Source: Candidatus Latescibacterota bacterium (GTDB lineage: Bacteria; Latescibacterota; UBA2968; UBA8231). Taken from it: a DNA stretch of 11,705 nt. Under the pieces are notes generated by a model. It was not told where the DNA came from. It did no database searches and saw nothing but the letters and a program-made list of their open reading frames with translations. Where the stretch lies: NCBI GenBank assembly GCA_022825185.1, contig JAJDYK010000287.1, forward strand, positions 1 through 11,705, written 5' to 3'. Of the stretch, positions 1 through 6,311 are shown piece after piece; position 1 is the first letter of the stretch, and each line of letters begins with the position of its first letter. The position numbers were made by a program, and so were the translations under genes.

Positions 1-1028
1 TTAAGGCCCAAATCCACGCTGGAGGTCGCGGCAAGGGCGGAGGCGTCAAACTGGCCGCTAGCCCCGCAGAGGCTCGCCAAGCGGCCAGCGAGATTCTCGG
101 TATGCAGCTCGTTACGCACCAGACCGGCCCGGAAGGCCAAAGGGTCAAGCAAGTCTTAGTGGAGCAGGCCTCAGATATAGAACGCGAGCTTTATCTGGGC
201 ATCACGCTCGACCGGACCCAATGCAAGCCAGTGGTCATGGCCAGCCAAGAGGGTGGAATGGAGATCGAGGAGGTCGCCGCAGAGACCCCAGAAAAAATTC
301 TCAAGGAAACGGTTGACCCCGCAGTGGGGCTACAGGCATTCCAAGCGACGCGCCTAGCCTTTGGGCTTGGCTTCGAGGGTAAGCAGGTGCGCCAAGCAGC
401 CAGTTTTATTCTTAGCCTTTACAGAGCCTATGTCGATGCCGATTGCTCACTGGTCGAAGTCAATCCTTTGGTGGCGACCGCCGATGGGCAGCTTTTGGCG
501 CTGGACGCCAAAATAGACCTAGACGACAACGCGCTCTTTCGCCACCCCGACTTAGCGGAAATGCGCGACTTGGATGAAGAGGAACAGTTAGAGGTCGAAG
601 CCGCCAAATACGATCTGAACTACATCAAGCTCGACGGCAATATCGGCTGTATGGTCAACGGTGCCGGGCTGGCAATGGCTACCATGGACATTATCAAGCT
701 GTCCGGTGCTGAGCCAGCCAATTTCTTGGACGTAGGCGGGGGTGCCAGCGCCGAAACCGTAGAAAATGGCTTCCGCATTTTGCTTTCCGACCCGAATGTA
801 AAGGCCATTCTCATCAACATCTTCGGCGGCATTGTGCGCTGCGACCGCGTGGCTGCTGGCGTGATTGAGGCACGCAAAAACATTGAAGTCAACGTGCCGG
901 TCGTCGTGCGACTGGCTGGGACCAACGCAGATGTAGCCGCCGAGATGCTGGAAAACTCCGACATGGATTTTGCCGTTGGGCAGGGGCTTAAAGACGCCGC
1001 AACGCTGGTCAAGGCGACGATTCGATAA
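1..1028 (+). CDS. sucC: Succinyl-CoA synthetase beta subunit, 5' end cut off by window
   Basis: Beta subunit of succinate-CoA ligase, the TCA-cycle enzyme that interconverts succinyl-CoA and succinate with formation of ATP or GTP. The reading frame is open from base 3, giving 341 residues. By comparison with E. coli SucC (388 aa, from memory) about 45 N-terminal residues lie outside the window. The visible part begins with the ATP-grasp segment [14 protein letters not shown]. It continues with [15 protein letters not shown], the metal/nucleotide-binding EVNPL motif, [18 protein letters not shown] (near base 636), [10 protein letters not shown] and [10 protein letters not shown] (near 817-846), all in family order. 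The first in-window ATG (base 102) is internal and is not the true start. sucD follows after 13 bases, so the two are one transcription unit. ATP versus GTP preference cannot be read from the sequence. Confidence 0.97.
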   Translation, partial: KAQIHAGGRGKGGGVKLAASPAEARQAASEILGMQLVTHQTGPEGQRVKQVLVEQASDIERELYLGITLDRTQCKPVVMASQEGGMEIEEVAAETPEKILKETVDPAVGLQAFQATRLAFGLGFEGKQVRQAASFILSLYRAYVDADCSLVEVNPLVATADGQLLALDAKIDLDDNALFRHPDLAEMRDLDEEEQLEVEAAKYDLNYIKLDGNIGCMVNGAGLAMATMDIIKLSGAEPANFLDVGGGASAETVENGFRILLSDPNVKAILINIFGGIVRCDRVAAGVIEARKNIEVNVPVVVRLAGTNADVAAEMLENSDMDFAVGQGLKDAATLVKATIR

Positions 1029-1041
1029 GAGGAATACGGAA

Positions 1042-1911
1042 ATGAGCGTTTTAATCGACGAAAACACCAAGGTCTTCGTACAGGCAATTACTGGGTCGGA
1101 GGGATCTTTTCACACGCGACAAATGCTGGAGTACGGCACGAAAGTGGTCGGAGGAGCAACACCTAGCAAAGGAGGCCAAGAATTTGAAGGCGTTCCAGTG
1201 TTTAACACGGTCGCCGAAGGCGTTGAGGCCTCGGGAGCCAATGCTTCGATCATCTTTGTGCCAGCCCCCTTTGCCGCCGACGCCATCATGGAAGCGGCCG
1301 ATGCCGGTATAGAGCTAGTCATCTGTATCACCGAGAACATCCCCGTGAGCGACATGGTTAAAGCCTACCATTATGTCCAGGCGCGCTCTATTCGGCTAAT
1401 CGGGCCTAATTGCCCCGGCGTCATCTCGCCAGGGAAGTGCAAAATCGGCATTATGCCCGGTTTTATTCACCAGCCCGGTCGCGTGGGGATTATCTCGCGC
1501 AGCGGAACGCTGACCTATGAAGCCGTAGGGCAGCTCACTGAGCGGGGCCTAGGCCAGACCACAGCCATCGGCATTGGCGGCGACCCAATCATCGGTACGC
1601 GCTTTGTGGACGCGCTATCTCTCTTTAAGGGCGACCCCGAGACCGATGCGGTCGTGATGATCGGCGAGATTGGCGGCACGGCTGAAGAGGAAGCGGCCGC
1701 CTATATCAAAGAATGCTATGACAAGCCCGTCATTGGCTTTATCGCAGGGCGCACGGCACCTCCGGGGCGGCGGATGGGACATGCAGGAGCTATTATTTCA
1801 GGAGGTAAAGGGACGGCCGAGGACAAGATGGCGGCGATGCGGGAAGCAGGGATTCACACCTGTGAGAGTCCGGCGGAAATTGGGGAAACGGTAGCGAAGG
1901 TACTGAGCTGA
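1042..1911 (+). CDS. sucD: Succinyl-CoA synthetase alpha subunit
   Basis: Alpha subunit of succinate-CoA ligase. It binds CoA in an N-terminal Rossmann domain and carries the phosphohistidine that shuttles phosphate to the nucleotide site in SucC. The product is 289 residues, the same length as E. coli SucD. Visible motifs are the CoA-binding segment [10 protein letters not shown] (16-25), GPNCPG (121-126), [10 protein letters not shown] (177-186) and the active-site segment [18 protein letters not shown] with the catalytic His at 247. The ATG at 1042 is chosen because AGAGGA (1028-1033) sits 8 bases upstream and the family's N-terminus begins there. The frame stays open upstream to 970, but that stretch is inside sucC. 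No convincing terminator follows before the convergent gene that ends at 1983. Confidence 0.98.
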   Translation: MSVLIDENTKVFVQAITGSEGSFHTRQMLEYGTKVVGGATPSKGGQEFEGVPVFNTVAEGVEASGANASIIFVPAPFAADAIMEAADAGIELVICITENIPVSDMVKAYHYVQARSIRLIGPNCPGVISPGKCKIGIMPGFIHQPGRVGIISRSGTLTYEAVGQLTERGLGQTTAIGIGGDPIIGTRFVDALSLFKGDPETDAVVMIGEIGGTAEEEAAAYIKECYDKPVIGFIAGRTAPPGRRMGHAGAIISGGKGTAEDKMAAMREAGIHTCESPAEIGETVAKVLS

Positions 1912-1982
1912 TTTGATTGGGGAACGTTTTTCTGCGTAACTGCCTCTCCCCCAACAGTTCAGTTGTAATCGGGCGGAGCGAA

Positions 1983-2789
1983 TTACCTCCTAGTCAACAG
2001 CGGCATAATGGTGGGTTGGCGGCTGAGAAGCAGGAGACCGGCAAGCAGAAGTAGGCCGGCGAGCAGGGCCAAAGGCATGGGGAGATGTTGGGAGGGGCCG
2101 AGGCCATCTATGCCTAAGTAAGTGCGCAAGTTAATCCCAATTATCGAAGTCAAGTTGTTGACCGCGTGGGCGAGCATGGCGGGATAGATGCTGTGAGTCC
2201 AGTAAACTAAAGCGCCGAGAAAGAGCCCAAAGAGGAAGAGGGGGATCGTTTGCCAAGGATTGAAGTGAGAAATGGCAAACAGCAGGGCCGAACCGCCTAG
2301 CGCCCAGCGCGGCCCATAGTGGGCGTAAAGACTCGTGAAAACAAGTCCGCGGAAGAGGGGCTCTTCGCAAAACACAGGTACTAGCACTAGTGTTACCAGA
2401 CCCTTCGGGATCTCCGCTAGTCCGCGGACAATCTGAATCTCCAGCAGGTTTTTCTGAAAAGACAGCGGCATGGACAGATCTATCAGGCCGAGAAGATAGG
2501 CCAGATACAAGTCGAGTTCGGCGATTACGAGGCTACAGCAAATAGTCGCCGGGATTGTCAGCAACAGGGACGCAGTCGGTGTGGCGTTGAACAGAAGCAG
2601 GTCTTCGGCAATTAGGCGATGCCGGCGAATATAAAGAGCCACAAACCACAAAAGGGTACATTCGGCGGCAATAATACCAGCATGTAGGGATAGGAGGCCG
2701 ACGATGGGCCAAACTATGAAGTGGGCCAGCAGGAGCGCAGGTAGCGCTACGCGGAGAACTTGGGAGAAGCGGGGATAGTGCGTACTCAT
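1983..2789 (-). CDS. CPBP-family intramembrane metalloprotease (Abi/CAAX-like)
   Basis: A 268-residue polytopic membrane protein with the full set of CPBP (PF02517) motifs: CEEPLFRG with the EExxxR glutamates at 142-143 and Arg at 147, FAISHF with His175, and HAVNN with His208 and Asn212. These residues form the glutamate/histidine active site of Rce1-like intramembrane proteases. Hydrophobic segments lie at about 12-34, 36-53, 73-102, 130-142, 165-200 and 238-256. In bacteria the family ranges from bacteriocin immunity to processing of membrane proteins, and the substrate here is unknown. It is the last gene of the glycosyltransferase unit, 26 bases after the GT2 stop. I chose the ATG at 2789. 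A TTG at 2861 is in frame but would overlap the GT2 gene by 46 bases and add a polar stretch unlike the family N-terminus. No clear Shine-Dalgarno is visible. Confidence 0.9.
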   Translation of the reverse strand: MSTHYPRFSQVLRVALPALLLAHFIVWPIVGLLSLHAGIIAAECTLLWFVALYIRRHRLIAEDLLLFNATPTASLLLTIPATICCSLVIAELDLYLAYLLGLIDLSMPLSFQKNLLEIQIVRGLAEIPKGLVTLVLVPVFCEEPLFRGLVFTSLYAHYGPRWALGGSALLFAISHFNPWQTIPLFLFGLFLGALVYWTHSIYPAMLAHAVNNLTSIIGINLRTYLGIDGLGPSQHLPMPLALLAGLLLLAGLLLLSRQPTIMPLLTRR

Positions 2790-2815
2790 AAGGCTATAAT
2801 ATAAGTCGTTATTCT

Positions 2816-3745
2816 TTATTTGTTTAGAGCACGGAGATAGCCCCGCGTGCGGCTGGACCAAAACAAATAACTAAAAAACAGATCCGGGACATAAGTTTTC
2901 ACAAGCCAGCGGGTCACCCAGCGAATGGGGTAGTGAATCGGCGACAACAAGGCCAGCTGGAGCGCAAGCCGCCGAGGAGAAAAGGCCGCGGCCCTGATAA
3001 AGTCCAACCGGAGTACGGTGTCAAGTTCGGGATGCTTGTTTAAAAGGATCGGGATTGACTTATTGCCGTAGGTCTGCATCAGGCGGCAAAGCGGCTCCAA
3101 CGAACGCAAGTGATTGTGGTGTGACAGGGCTTCAGGGGCATAGTAAAGCGGAATACCCGCCAAATGGAGGCGGTACCCCAATTCTAGGTCCTCGCCGCCA
3201 TAAGCAGTTAGATCTTCGTCGAAAAAACCCACGCGAAGCAGGGATGACCGACGCACCGAGGAGTTGCCAGTGACAAAGCAGTTGAAGGGTATGGGCTTGT
3301 CCTCGTCAACCCTGTGAACGCCCCTCCCTTCGAGATAGCGAGTCAGGGATGTAGCGGGAATTTCACTGGTAAAGCGGATGTTGCCGACAAAAACGGCTTC
3401 CGCGTGGTTTTGATGCCGTTGGGCATGAGAGCGGAGAAAATTGGTGCCGACGGTCATGTCGCTGTCGAGAAAGACGACGATATCACCGCTGGCGACCCGC
3501 AGGGCGGTGTTGCGCGCCCGAGCGCGTCCCTGATTTTGTTCGTTGCGGAGTAGCTGCAACTCTAACGGCGCGATAGCCGCATGCAGCCGCTCGGCGTCCA
3601 AATGGGGGGAGGCATCGTCCACCACGATGATCTGGATCGCCTCGTGGGGGTAATTTTGCTGCGACAGGCTCTTAAGTGCTGCTTCGAGGCGCTCAGGCTC
3701 GTCATAGGTCGGTATTACGACGCTAAGCGTCAGCGGGGCGCTCAT
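2816..3745 (-). CDS. Family 2 glycosyltransferase (GT-A fold)
   Basis: A 309-residue cytosolic or membrane-associated glycosyltransferase that transfers a sugar from a nucleotide donor, probably during surface polysaccharide or glycolipid assembly. It starts with the GT2 nucleotide-binding strand LSVVIPTYDEPERLEAAL and has VVDDAS at 41-46. The metal-binding DxD is DSD at 94-96 (VFLDSDMTVG), and the acceptor-side motif is GGEDLELGYRL at 183-193. The C-terminal 50 residues are basic and aromatic-rich and may lie on the membrane, but there is no clear multi-TM region of the synthase/exporter type. The start ATG overlaps the GT4 stop by 4 bases (ATGA), so the two are translationally coupled. Donor and acceptor cannot be inferred. 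Confidence 0.95.
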   Translation of the reverse strand: MSAPLTLSVVIPTYDEPERLEAALKSLSQQNYPHEAIQIIVVDDASPHLDAERLHAAIAPLELQLLRNEQNQGRARARNTALRVASGDIVVFLDSDMTVGTNFLRSHAQRHQNHAEAVFVGNIRFTSEIPATSLTRYLEGRGVHRVDEDKPIPFNCFVTGNSSVRRSSLLRVGFFDEDLTAYGGEDLELGYRLHLAGIPLYYAPEALSHHNHLRSLEPLCRLMQTYGNKSIPILLNKHPELDTVLRLDFIRAAAFSPRRLALQLALLSPIHYPIRWVTRWLVKTYVPDLFFSYLFWSSRTRGYLRALNK

Positions 3746-4857
3746 GTTAAGGTTTCGTAAAGCTGGGTGAGTTGAGCGGCTTCTCGTTCCCAGTTATAGC
3801 GCTGTGCCGCCTGCAAACTCGCCTCGGCACATGACTCTCGCATCTCTGCATTGTTCAAAAAAGCGGCGATCTGCTCTCGAATGGCTGCTATATTGGTTGG
3901 ATCGACCGTAGTTCCGATACGCGTTTCGCGGACGATGCGCTCCATTTCAGGGAAGTTGCTGGCTAAGACCGGTAGCCCGGCCATCATATACTCGAACAGC
4001 TTGTTGGGCAGCGAGTAGTAGAAGCTCTTGCCCGTGCCTTTGATCAGACACAGCCCCAAGTCGGCCGAGCAAGTATAATTGTGAAGTTGGTAAAAGGGTA
4101 CCCGGGGAATGAAATAGACCCGGTCCTCTAGGCCCGCAGTGCGAACTTGGTTCCGCAGGGCTTGTTCACTCGGCCCATCCCCAATTAGAACTAAGGCGGC
4201 GGCAAGCCCAGCGGCGGCTTCAATTTGCTCGCGCAGGCCATTTTCGGTGAGAAATCCTCCTTGGTAGAGAACAACGGGGCGATCATCGGGCAAGTCCAGC
4301 GTTTCGCGTATCAGGTTGCTTTGGACCTTATGGCGGAATAGCGGCAAATTGCGCAGAACAATGACCTCGTCAAGGCGGTAACGCTCCCTAAGCGATTGGG
4401 CGATAGATCCGCTGACGGTTATGACGCGATCTACCCGTCTTATCAGCCGCTTCTCCAGCAAACGCCAGCAAGACCGCATCAGCGGCCGGTTGACCAGTGA
4501 GGACTGCTCGGTCCAAAATTCGTGTGCGTCATAGACGAGGGGCAGATCTAGTCGCTGTGCAGCTCGCACTGCTGGCCACAGCGAGTCTAGGTCGTGGGCG
4601 TGATAGGCATCCGGCTGGGTCTTGACGAGCAGGGGATAGGCCCGCTGCCAAAACAAAGGATAAAGGCGGCGCAGCGAGCGGCTCCGATCTAGCGGAATCG
4701 GATAGATTTCAAAATCGTCCCATCCTTTGAGAGGGGCTGAGTTGAAAGAGGAGGCGACAATGACGACTTGGTGACCAGCGCGGCGCAGCGAGGTAGCCTC
4801 TCGGTAGATGCGGTAGTCGAAATTCAGGTCGGTGAAGGCGACCATACAGATGCGCAT
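3742..4857 (-). CDS. Family 4 (group 1) glycosyltransferase (GT-B fold)
   Basis: A 371-residue GT-B glycosyltransferase. The N-terminal acceptor domain begins RICMVAFTDLNFDYRIYREA and contains AYHAHDLDSL (84-93), YDAHEFW (109-115) and VSGSIAQSL (148-156). The C-terminal donor domain has VVLYQGGF (195-202), LVLIGDGP (222-229) and the retaining-GT signature SLPNKLFEYMMAGLPVLAS (282-300) with Glu289 and Glu304. The frame is open upstream to 4983. I place the start at 4857, because the family N-terminus begins there and the extension would translate through a perfect intrinsic terminator. No strong Shine-Dalgarno precedes this ATG. It is the first gene of the GT4-GT2-protease unit and has no promoter of its own that I can see between the terminator and the start, so expression probably depends on readthrough of that terminator. 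Confidence 0.94.
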   Translation of the reverse strand: MRICMVAFTDLNFDYRIYREATSLRRAGHQVVIVASSFNSAPLKGWDDFEIYPIPLDRSRSLRRLYPLFWQRAYPLLVKTQPDAYHAHDLDSLWPAVRAAQRLDLPLVYDAHEFWTEQSSLVNRPLMRSCWRLLEKRLIRRVDRVITVSGSIAQSLRERYRLDEVIVLRNLPLFRHKVQSNLIRETLDLPDDRPVVLYQGGFLTENGLREQIEAAAGLAAALVLIGDGPSEQALRNQVRTAGLEDRVYFIPRVPFYQLHNYTCSADLGLCLIKGTGKSFYYSLPNKLFEYMMAGLPVLASNFPEMERIVRETRIGTTVDPTNIAAIREQIAAFLNNAEMRESCAEASLQAAQRYNWEREAAQLTQLYETLT

Positions 4858-4883
4858 GGTGTATAAAAGAACCGGCGTAAAGG

Positions 4884-4923
4884 CTAAAAATAAAAAAGCA
4901 GCCCATCTAAAAATGGGCTGCTT
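4884..4923 (-). terminator. Intrinsic terminator just upstream of the GT4 gene
   Basis: Read on the minus strand, AAGCAGCCCAT (4923-4913) pairs perfectly with ATGGGCTGCTT (4906-4896). This gives an 11-bp stem with a 6-base loop, followed at once by a T-rich run TTTTTTATTTTT. That is a textbook Rho-independent terminator on the minus strand. It sits 26 bases before the GT4 ATG and 9 bases after the last helix of the structured RNA. It therefore ends the RNA at 5094-4884 or attenuates the GT operon. The plus-strand flank CTTATAAAAT is weaker, so any plus-strand termination is doubtful. Confidence 0.88.
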
Positions 4924-5094
4924 ATAAAATAAAGAGTGTGGCGGCCGGAAGGTGTGATCTTGAAACGCAAATGAGATCCTCAAACGAGGCGGTGTGGGGA
5001 GGTAGTTTTGAAGATCTCAACGACCCGAAAAGGGAAATCCGAGCTTCGCGTATCAAGACGTTAGCCACGCTAGCGGACCACCACACTCTATTTA
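4884..5094 (-). ncRNA. Structured leader or small RNA, three nested helices, no known family recognised
   Basis: The minus-strand transcript predicted to start near 5094 folds as a rod of nested helices. Outer helix: 5089-5076 with 4946-4933, 14 consecutive pairs including two G-U. Middle helix: 5059-5048 with 4968-4957, 11 of 12 paired, with one U-U and one G-U. Inner helix: 5019-5007 with 4984-4972, 13 consecutive pairs including one G-U, closed by a 22-base pyrimidine-rich loop. Internal loops are 16/10 and 28/3 bases. A terminator hairpin follows the outer helix after 9 bases, giving an RNA of about 210 nt. Every transition difference between arms pairs as G-U on this strand only. There is no ATG in the leader. 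It could be an attenuator for the downstream glycosyltransferase operon, a free sRNA, or (by size and rod shape only) a divergent 6S-like RNA. A palindromic mobile repeat is the main non-RNA alternative. Confidence 0.6.
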
Positions 5095-5116
5095 GAAACA
5101 AAAATACACACGCTAG
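5066..5116. repeat. Paired 8-bp direct repeats CACGCTAG around the minus-strand promoter
   Basis: CACGCTAG occurs at 5066-5073 and again at 5109-5116, exactly 43 bp apart (about four helical turns). One copy lies in the spacer of the minus-strand promoter and the other about 20 bases downstream of its predicted start. This placement suits binding of one regulator to both copies, for example the divergently encoded XRE protein. Two 8-bp copies in a short AT/GC-mixed region could also be chance. Confidence 0.3.
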
Positions 5117-5129
5117 ATTGTGTTGTCAA
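5101..5129 (-). promoter_or_regulatory. Sigma70-type promoter reading toward the structured RNA and GT operon
   Basis: On the minus strand there is a perfect -35 TTGACA (plus 5124-5129), a 17-base spacer and a -10 TATTTT (plus 5101-5106, 4 of 6 to consensus). The predicted start is about 5093-5095, within a few bases of the 5' strand of the outer RNA helix. The spacing is ideal. It is the only good minus-strand promoter seen between the XRE gene and GT4. Confidence 0.65.
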
Positions 5130-5169
5130 GCGGAAAAATGGACCGAAAGAAAATGACAATGGAGTCTTG

Positions 5170-5185
5170 CACACTTACAAGTGTG
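5170..5185. promoter_or_regulatory. 16-bp palindrome, candidate operator upstream of the XRE gene
   Basis: CACACTT-AC-AAGTGTG is a perfect inverted repeat with 7-bp arms and a 2-bp spacer. The outer GCACAC/GTGTGC (5169-5174 and 5183-5188) gives a second, shifted pairing. It lies 10 bp upstream of a TTGACA hexamer and about 50 bp before the XRE start codon, a typical place for an autoregulatory site. Related CACAC words occur near 5084 and 5107 by the divergent promoter. Which protein binds it is inferred, not seen. Confidence 0.45.
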
Positions 5186-5194
5186 TGCGTATCT

Positions 5195-5229
5195 TTGACA
5201 GAAATGGTGGTTAAAAATAATTCAGAGGG
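5195..5229 (+). promoter_or_regulatory. Possible promoter elements and ribosome binding site of the XRE gene
   Basis: A perfect TTGACA at 5195-5200 is followed after a short 15-base spacer by AATAAT (5216-5221). AGAGGG at 5224-5229 then lies 7 bases before the ATG at 5237 and supports that start. If this hexamer pair is the promoter, transcription would begin at about 5228, inside the ribosome binding site. Either the gene uses another upstream promoter or the pair is partly coincidental. The ribosome binding site is the firmer part of this call. Confidence 0.35.
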
Positions 5230-5236
5230 ATCGCAA

Positions 5237-5770
5237 ATGCAGTTTGCAGAAATGGTCAAGGAGGCCCGGCTACAAGCCCACCTGAGTCAGCAGGGATTAG
5301 CCGAACAACTCGTGACGGCGCGACGGCCCAAGGGCGTATGGGCAACCTATATAGGACAAATTGAGAAAGGGGAGAAGGTCCCTTCCGACGAATTGTGTCT
5401 CAAGTTGGCCGAGGTTTTGGAACTCGACTCTAACACAGTGTTGATTGCTGCTTATGAGGCCAAGGCGGGTTCGGAGGAAGGACGTGCGCTCTATGGCAAG
5501 ATGATGCGCTCGTTGTCGGACCCAGTCGTCAACAAGCTCCTGTCTAGCGAAGAGCCGTTGGACCCAGCCCTCCTAGGGATACTATCGAAGCCAGAAATTC
5601 TGGCTCTGCTCGGGGACCAACCGTGGTTAGAGGCCGTTGCTCGGGCGCACAAGAAACAGAAGGAGCGCGATGTGTTACGGCTGCTCGCTCTGGTAGAAGC
5701 GATGGACGACAAGCAGTGGGATATGATAATGGGCATTATAGGGACTTGGAACTTAGAGCCGCCTAGATGA
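5237..5770 (+). CDS. XRE-family helix-turn-helix transcriptional regulator
   Basis: A 177-residue protein. The N-terminal Cro/C1-type HTH covers about residues 3-70: FAEMVKEARLQAHLSQQGLA with the LSQQ-LAEQL helix (16-25), and a recognition region around TYIGQIEKGEKVPS (37-50). Between these two helices there is a longer than usual basic segment (TARRPKGVWA). The C-terminal 100 residues are mainly helical and acidic/leucine-rich, with no domain I recognise, and may mediate dimerisation or sensing. ATG 5237 is chosen for the AGAGGG site 7 bases upstream. The frame is open back to a GTG at 5120, but that stretch would run through the palindrome at 5170-5185. It is divergent from the structured RNA and GT operon, so autoregulation and control of the shared region are likely but inferred. 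Confidence 0.85.
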   Translation: MQFAEMVKEARLQAHLSQQGLAEQLVTARRPKGVWATYIGQIEKGEKVPSDELCLKLAEVLELDSNTVLIAAYEAKAGSEEGRALYGKMMRSLSDPVVNKLLSSEEPLDPALLGILSKPEILALLGDQPWLEAVARAHKKQKERDVLRLLALVEAMDDKQWDMIMGIIGTWNLEPPR

Positions 5771-5778
5771 GGAAAGAG

Positions 5779-6261
5779 TTAGAAGTCGGGCAGTTTGTAC
5801 TCGCCGCGCTCAATGGCTTGCTCTAACTCTTGGTGGAAGGTGCTATCTAGGTGGGAAGTGATTTTCCAACCATTGGAATCGCGAAGAAAATAAAAGAAGG
5901 GCGATGCGCGCTCATCGCCTAGCGTAGAGGGGTCGAAGAGCAAATAACCGATGCGCTCGTTGATGATGCGCTCTTCAGCGATTTCTCGCCGCAGTTGAGC
6001 CTTGATCTCGGCAGGCGTCTTTTGCCGCCACCGTTCGACAAAGCTCTGACGATTTTCGCCCTCCACTTGCGGATAACTGAAACATTCCCAAAGCAGGTCA
6101 AAGTCGCTGTTTTCTAGCGCGTACTTGTAGGTCTGGAAGGTCTGGGCCGGGTGTGAGAAGCGTTGGTCTATGTCTTCGCTATTGCAGCTAAGAAACAGGG
6201 CGAGACAAACAAACAGTTGTAGGGCCATTTTGTGCAGCGCACGAATCAGTGTCTTGGGCAA
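5779..6261 (-). CDS. Small exported protein, probable lipoprotein, NTF2-like appearance
   Basis: A protein of 160 residues if it starts at the TTG at 6261. That start gives a positively charged n-region (Lys3, Arg7, Lys11), a hydrophobic core and then Cys26 in LFLSC, a loose lipobox with Phe at -3. Starting at the ATG (6228) gives 149 residues but removes the charged residues. The mature part, TFQTYKYALENSDFDLLWECF followed by mixed strands and helices and GWKITSHLDS near the end, has the look of NTF2-like or SnoaL-like small envelope proteins. I cannot name a family with confidence, and no catalytic motif is seen. It lies downstream of the two nuclease-like genes (50-base gap) and converges with the XRE gene, 8 bases between stops, with no terminator between them. 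Confidence 0.7.
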   Translation of the reverse strand: MPKTLIRALHKMALQLFVCLALFLSCNSEDIDQRFSHPAQTFQTYKYALENSDFDLLWECFSYPQVEGENRQSFVERWRQKTPAEIKAQLRREIAEERIINERIGYLLFDPSTLGDERASPFFYFLRDSNGWKITSHLDSTFHQELEQAIERGEYKLPDF

Positions 6262-6311
6262 CTTCAGCTACTTACTTGGTAGGTGTTACGTCTGCGTCCC
6301 CGGATTGGGGT

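Noticed and set aside
588..1087. Two minus-strand reading frames of about 155-160 residues opposite sucC/sucD
   Set aside because: They are antisense shadows of well-conserved TCA-cycle genes, with no family resemblance.
1912..1982. A terminator between convergent sucD and the CPBP gene
   Set aside because: Only weak inverted repeats are present (TTGGGGA with TCCCCCAA around a long loop, GTAAT with ATTAC), none followed by a proper T run.
2790..2815. TATAAT and its complement in the gap before the CPBP gene as a promoter
   Set aside because: No -35 hexamer at a suitable distance on either strand, and there is no plus-strand gene to serve. AT-rich intergenic sequence explains it.
3742..4983. 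A longer 413-residue GT4 protein starting at 4983 with an N-terminal membrane segment
   Set aside because: The extension would translate through the terminator hairpin and its T run, which explains its apparent hydrophobic stretch. The family N-terminus RICMVAF begins at the ATG at 4857.
4933..5089. The nested inverted repeats as a palindromic mobile element (MITE) with 14-bp terminal inverted repeats
   Set aside because: No clear target-site duplication flanks it, and its ends match a promoter start and a terminator. The arm differences are strand-specific wobbles, which an idle element would not show. A genome copy-number search could still reopen this.
4884..5094. The structured RNA as signal recognition particle RNA, tmRNA or RNase P RNA
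   Set aside because: None of the signature motifs I know for these was found (GGAA-tetraloop domain IV, tRNA-like ends, GAGGAAAGUCC). Only the rod shape and length recall 6S RNA, which is left as an open test.
6299..6311. CCCC-GGATT-GGGG hairpin after the DUF151 copy 1 stop as a terminator
   Set aside because: Four base pairs only, and no T run on the minus strand.
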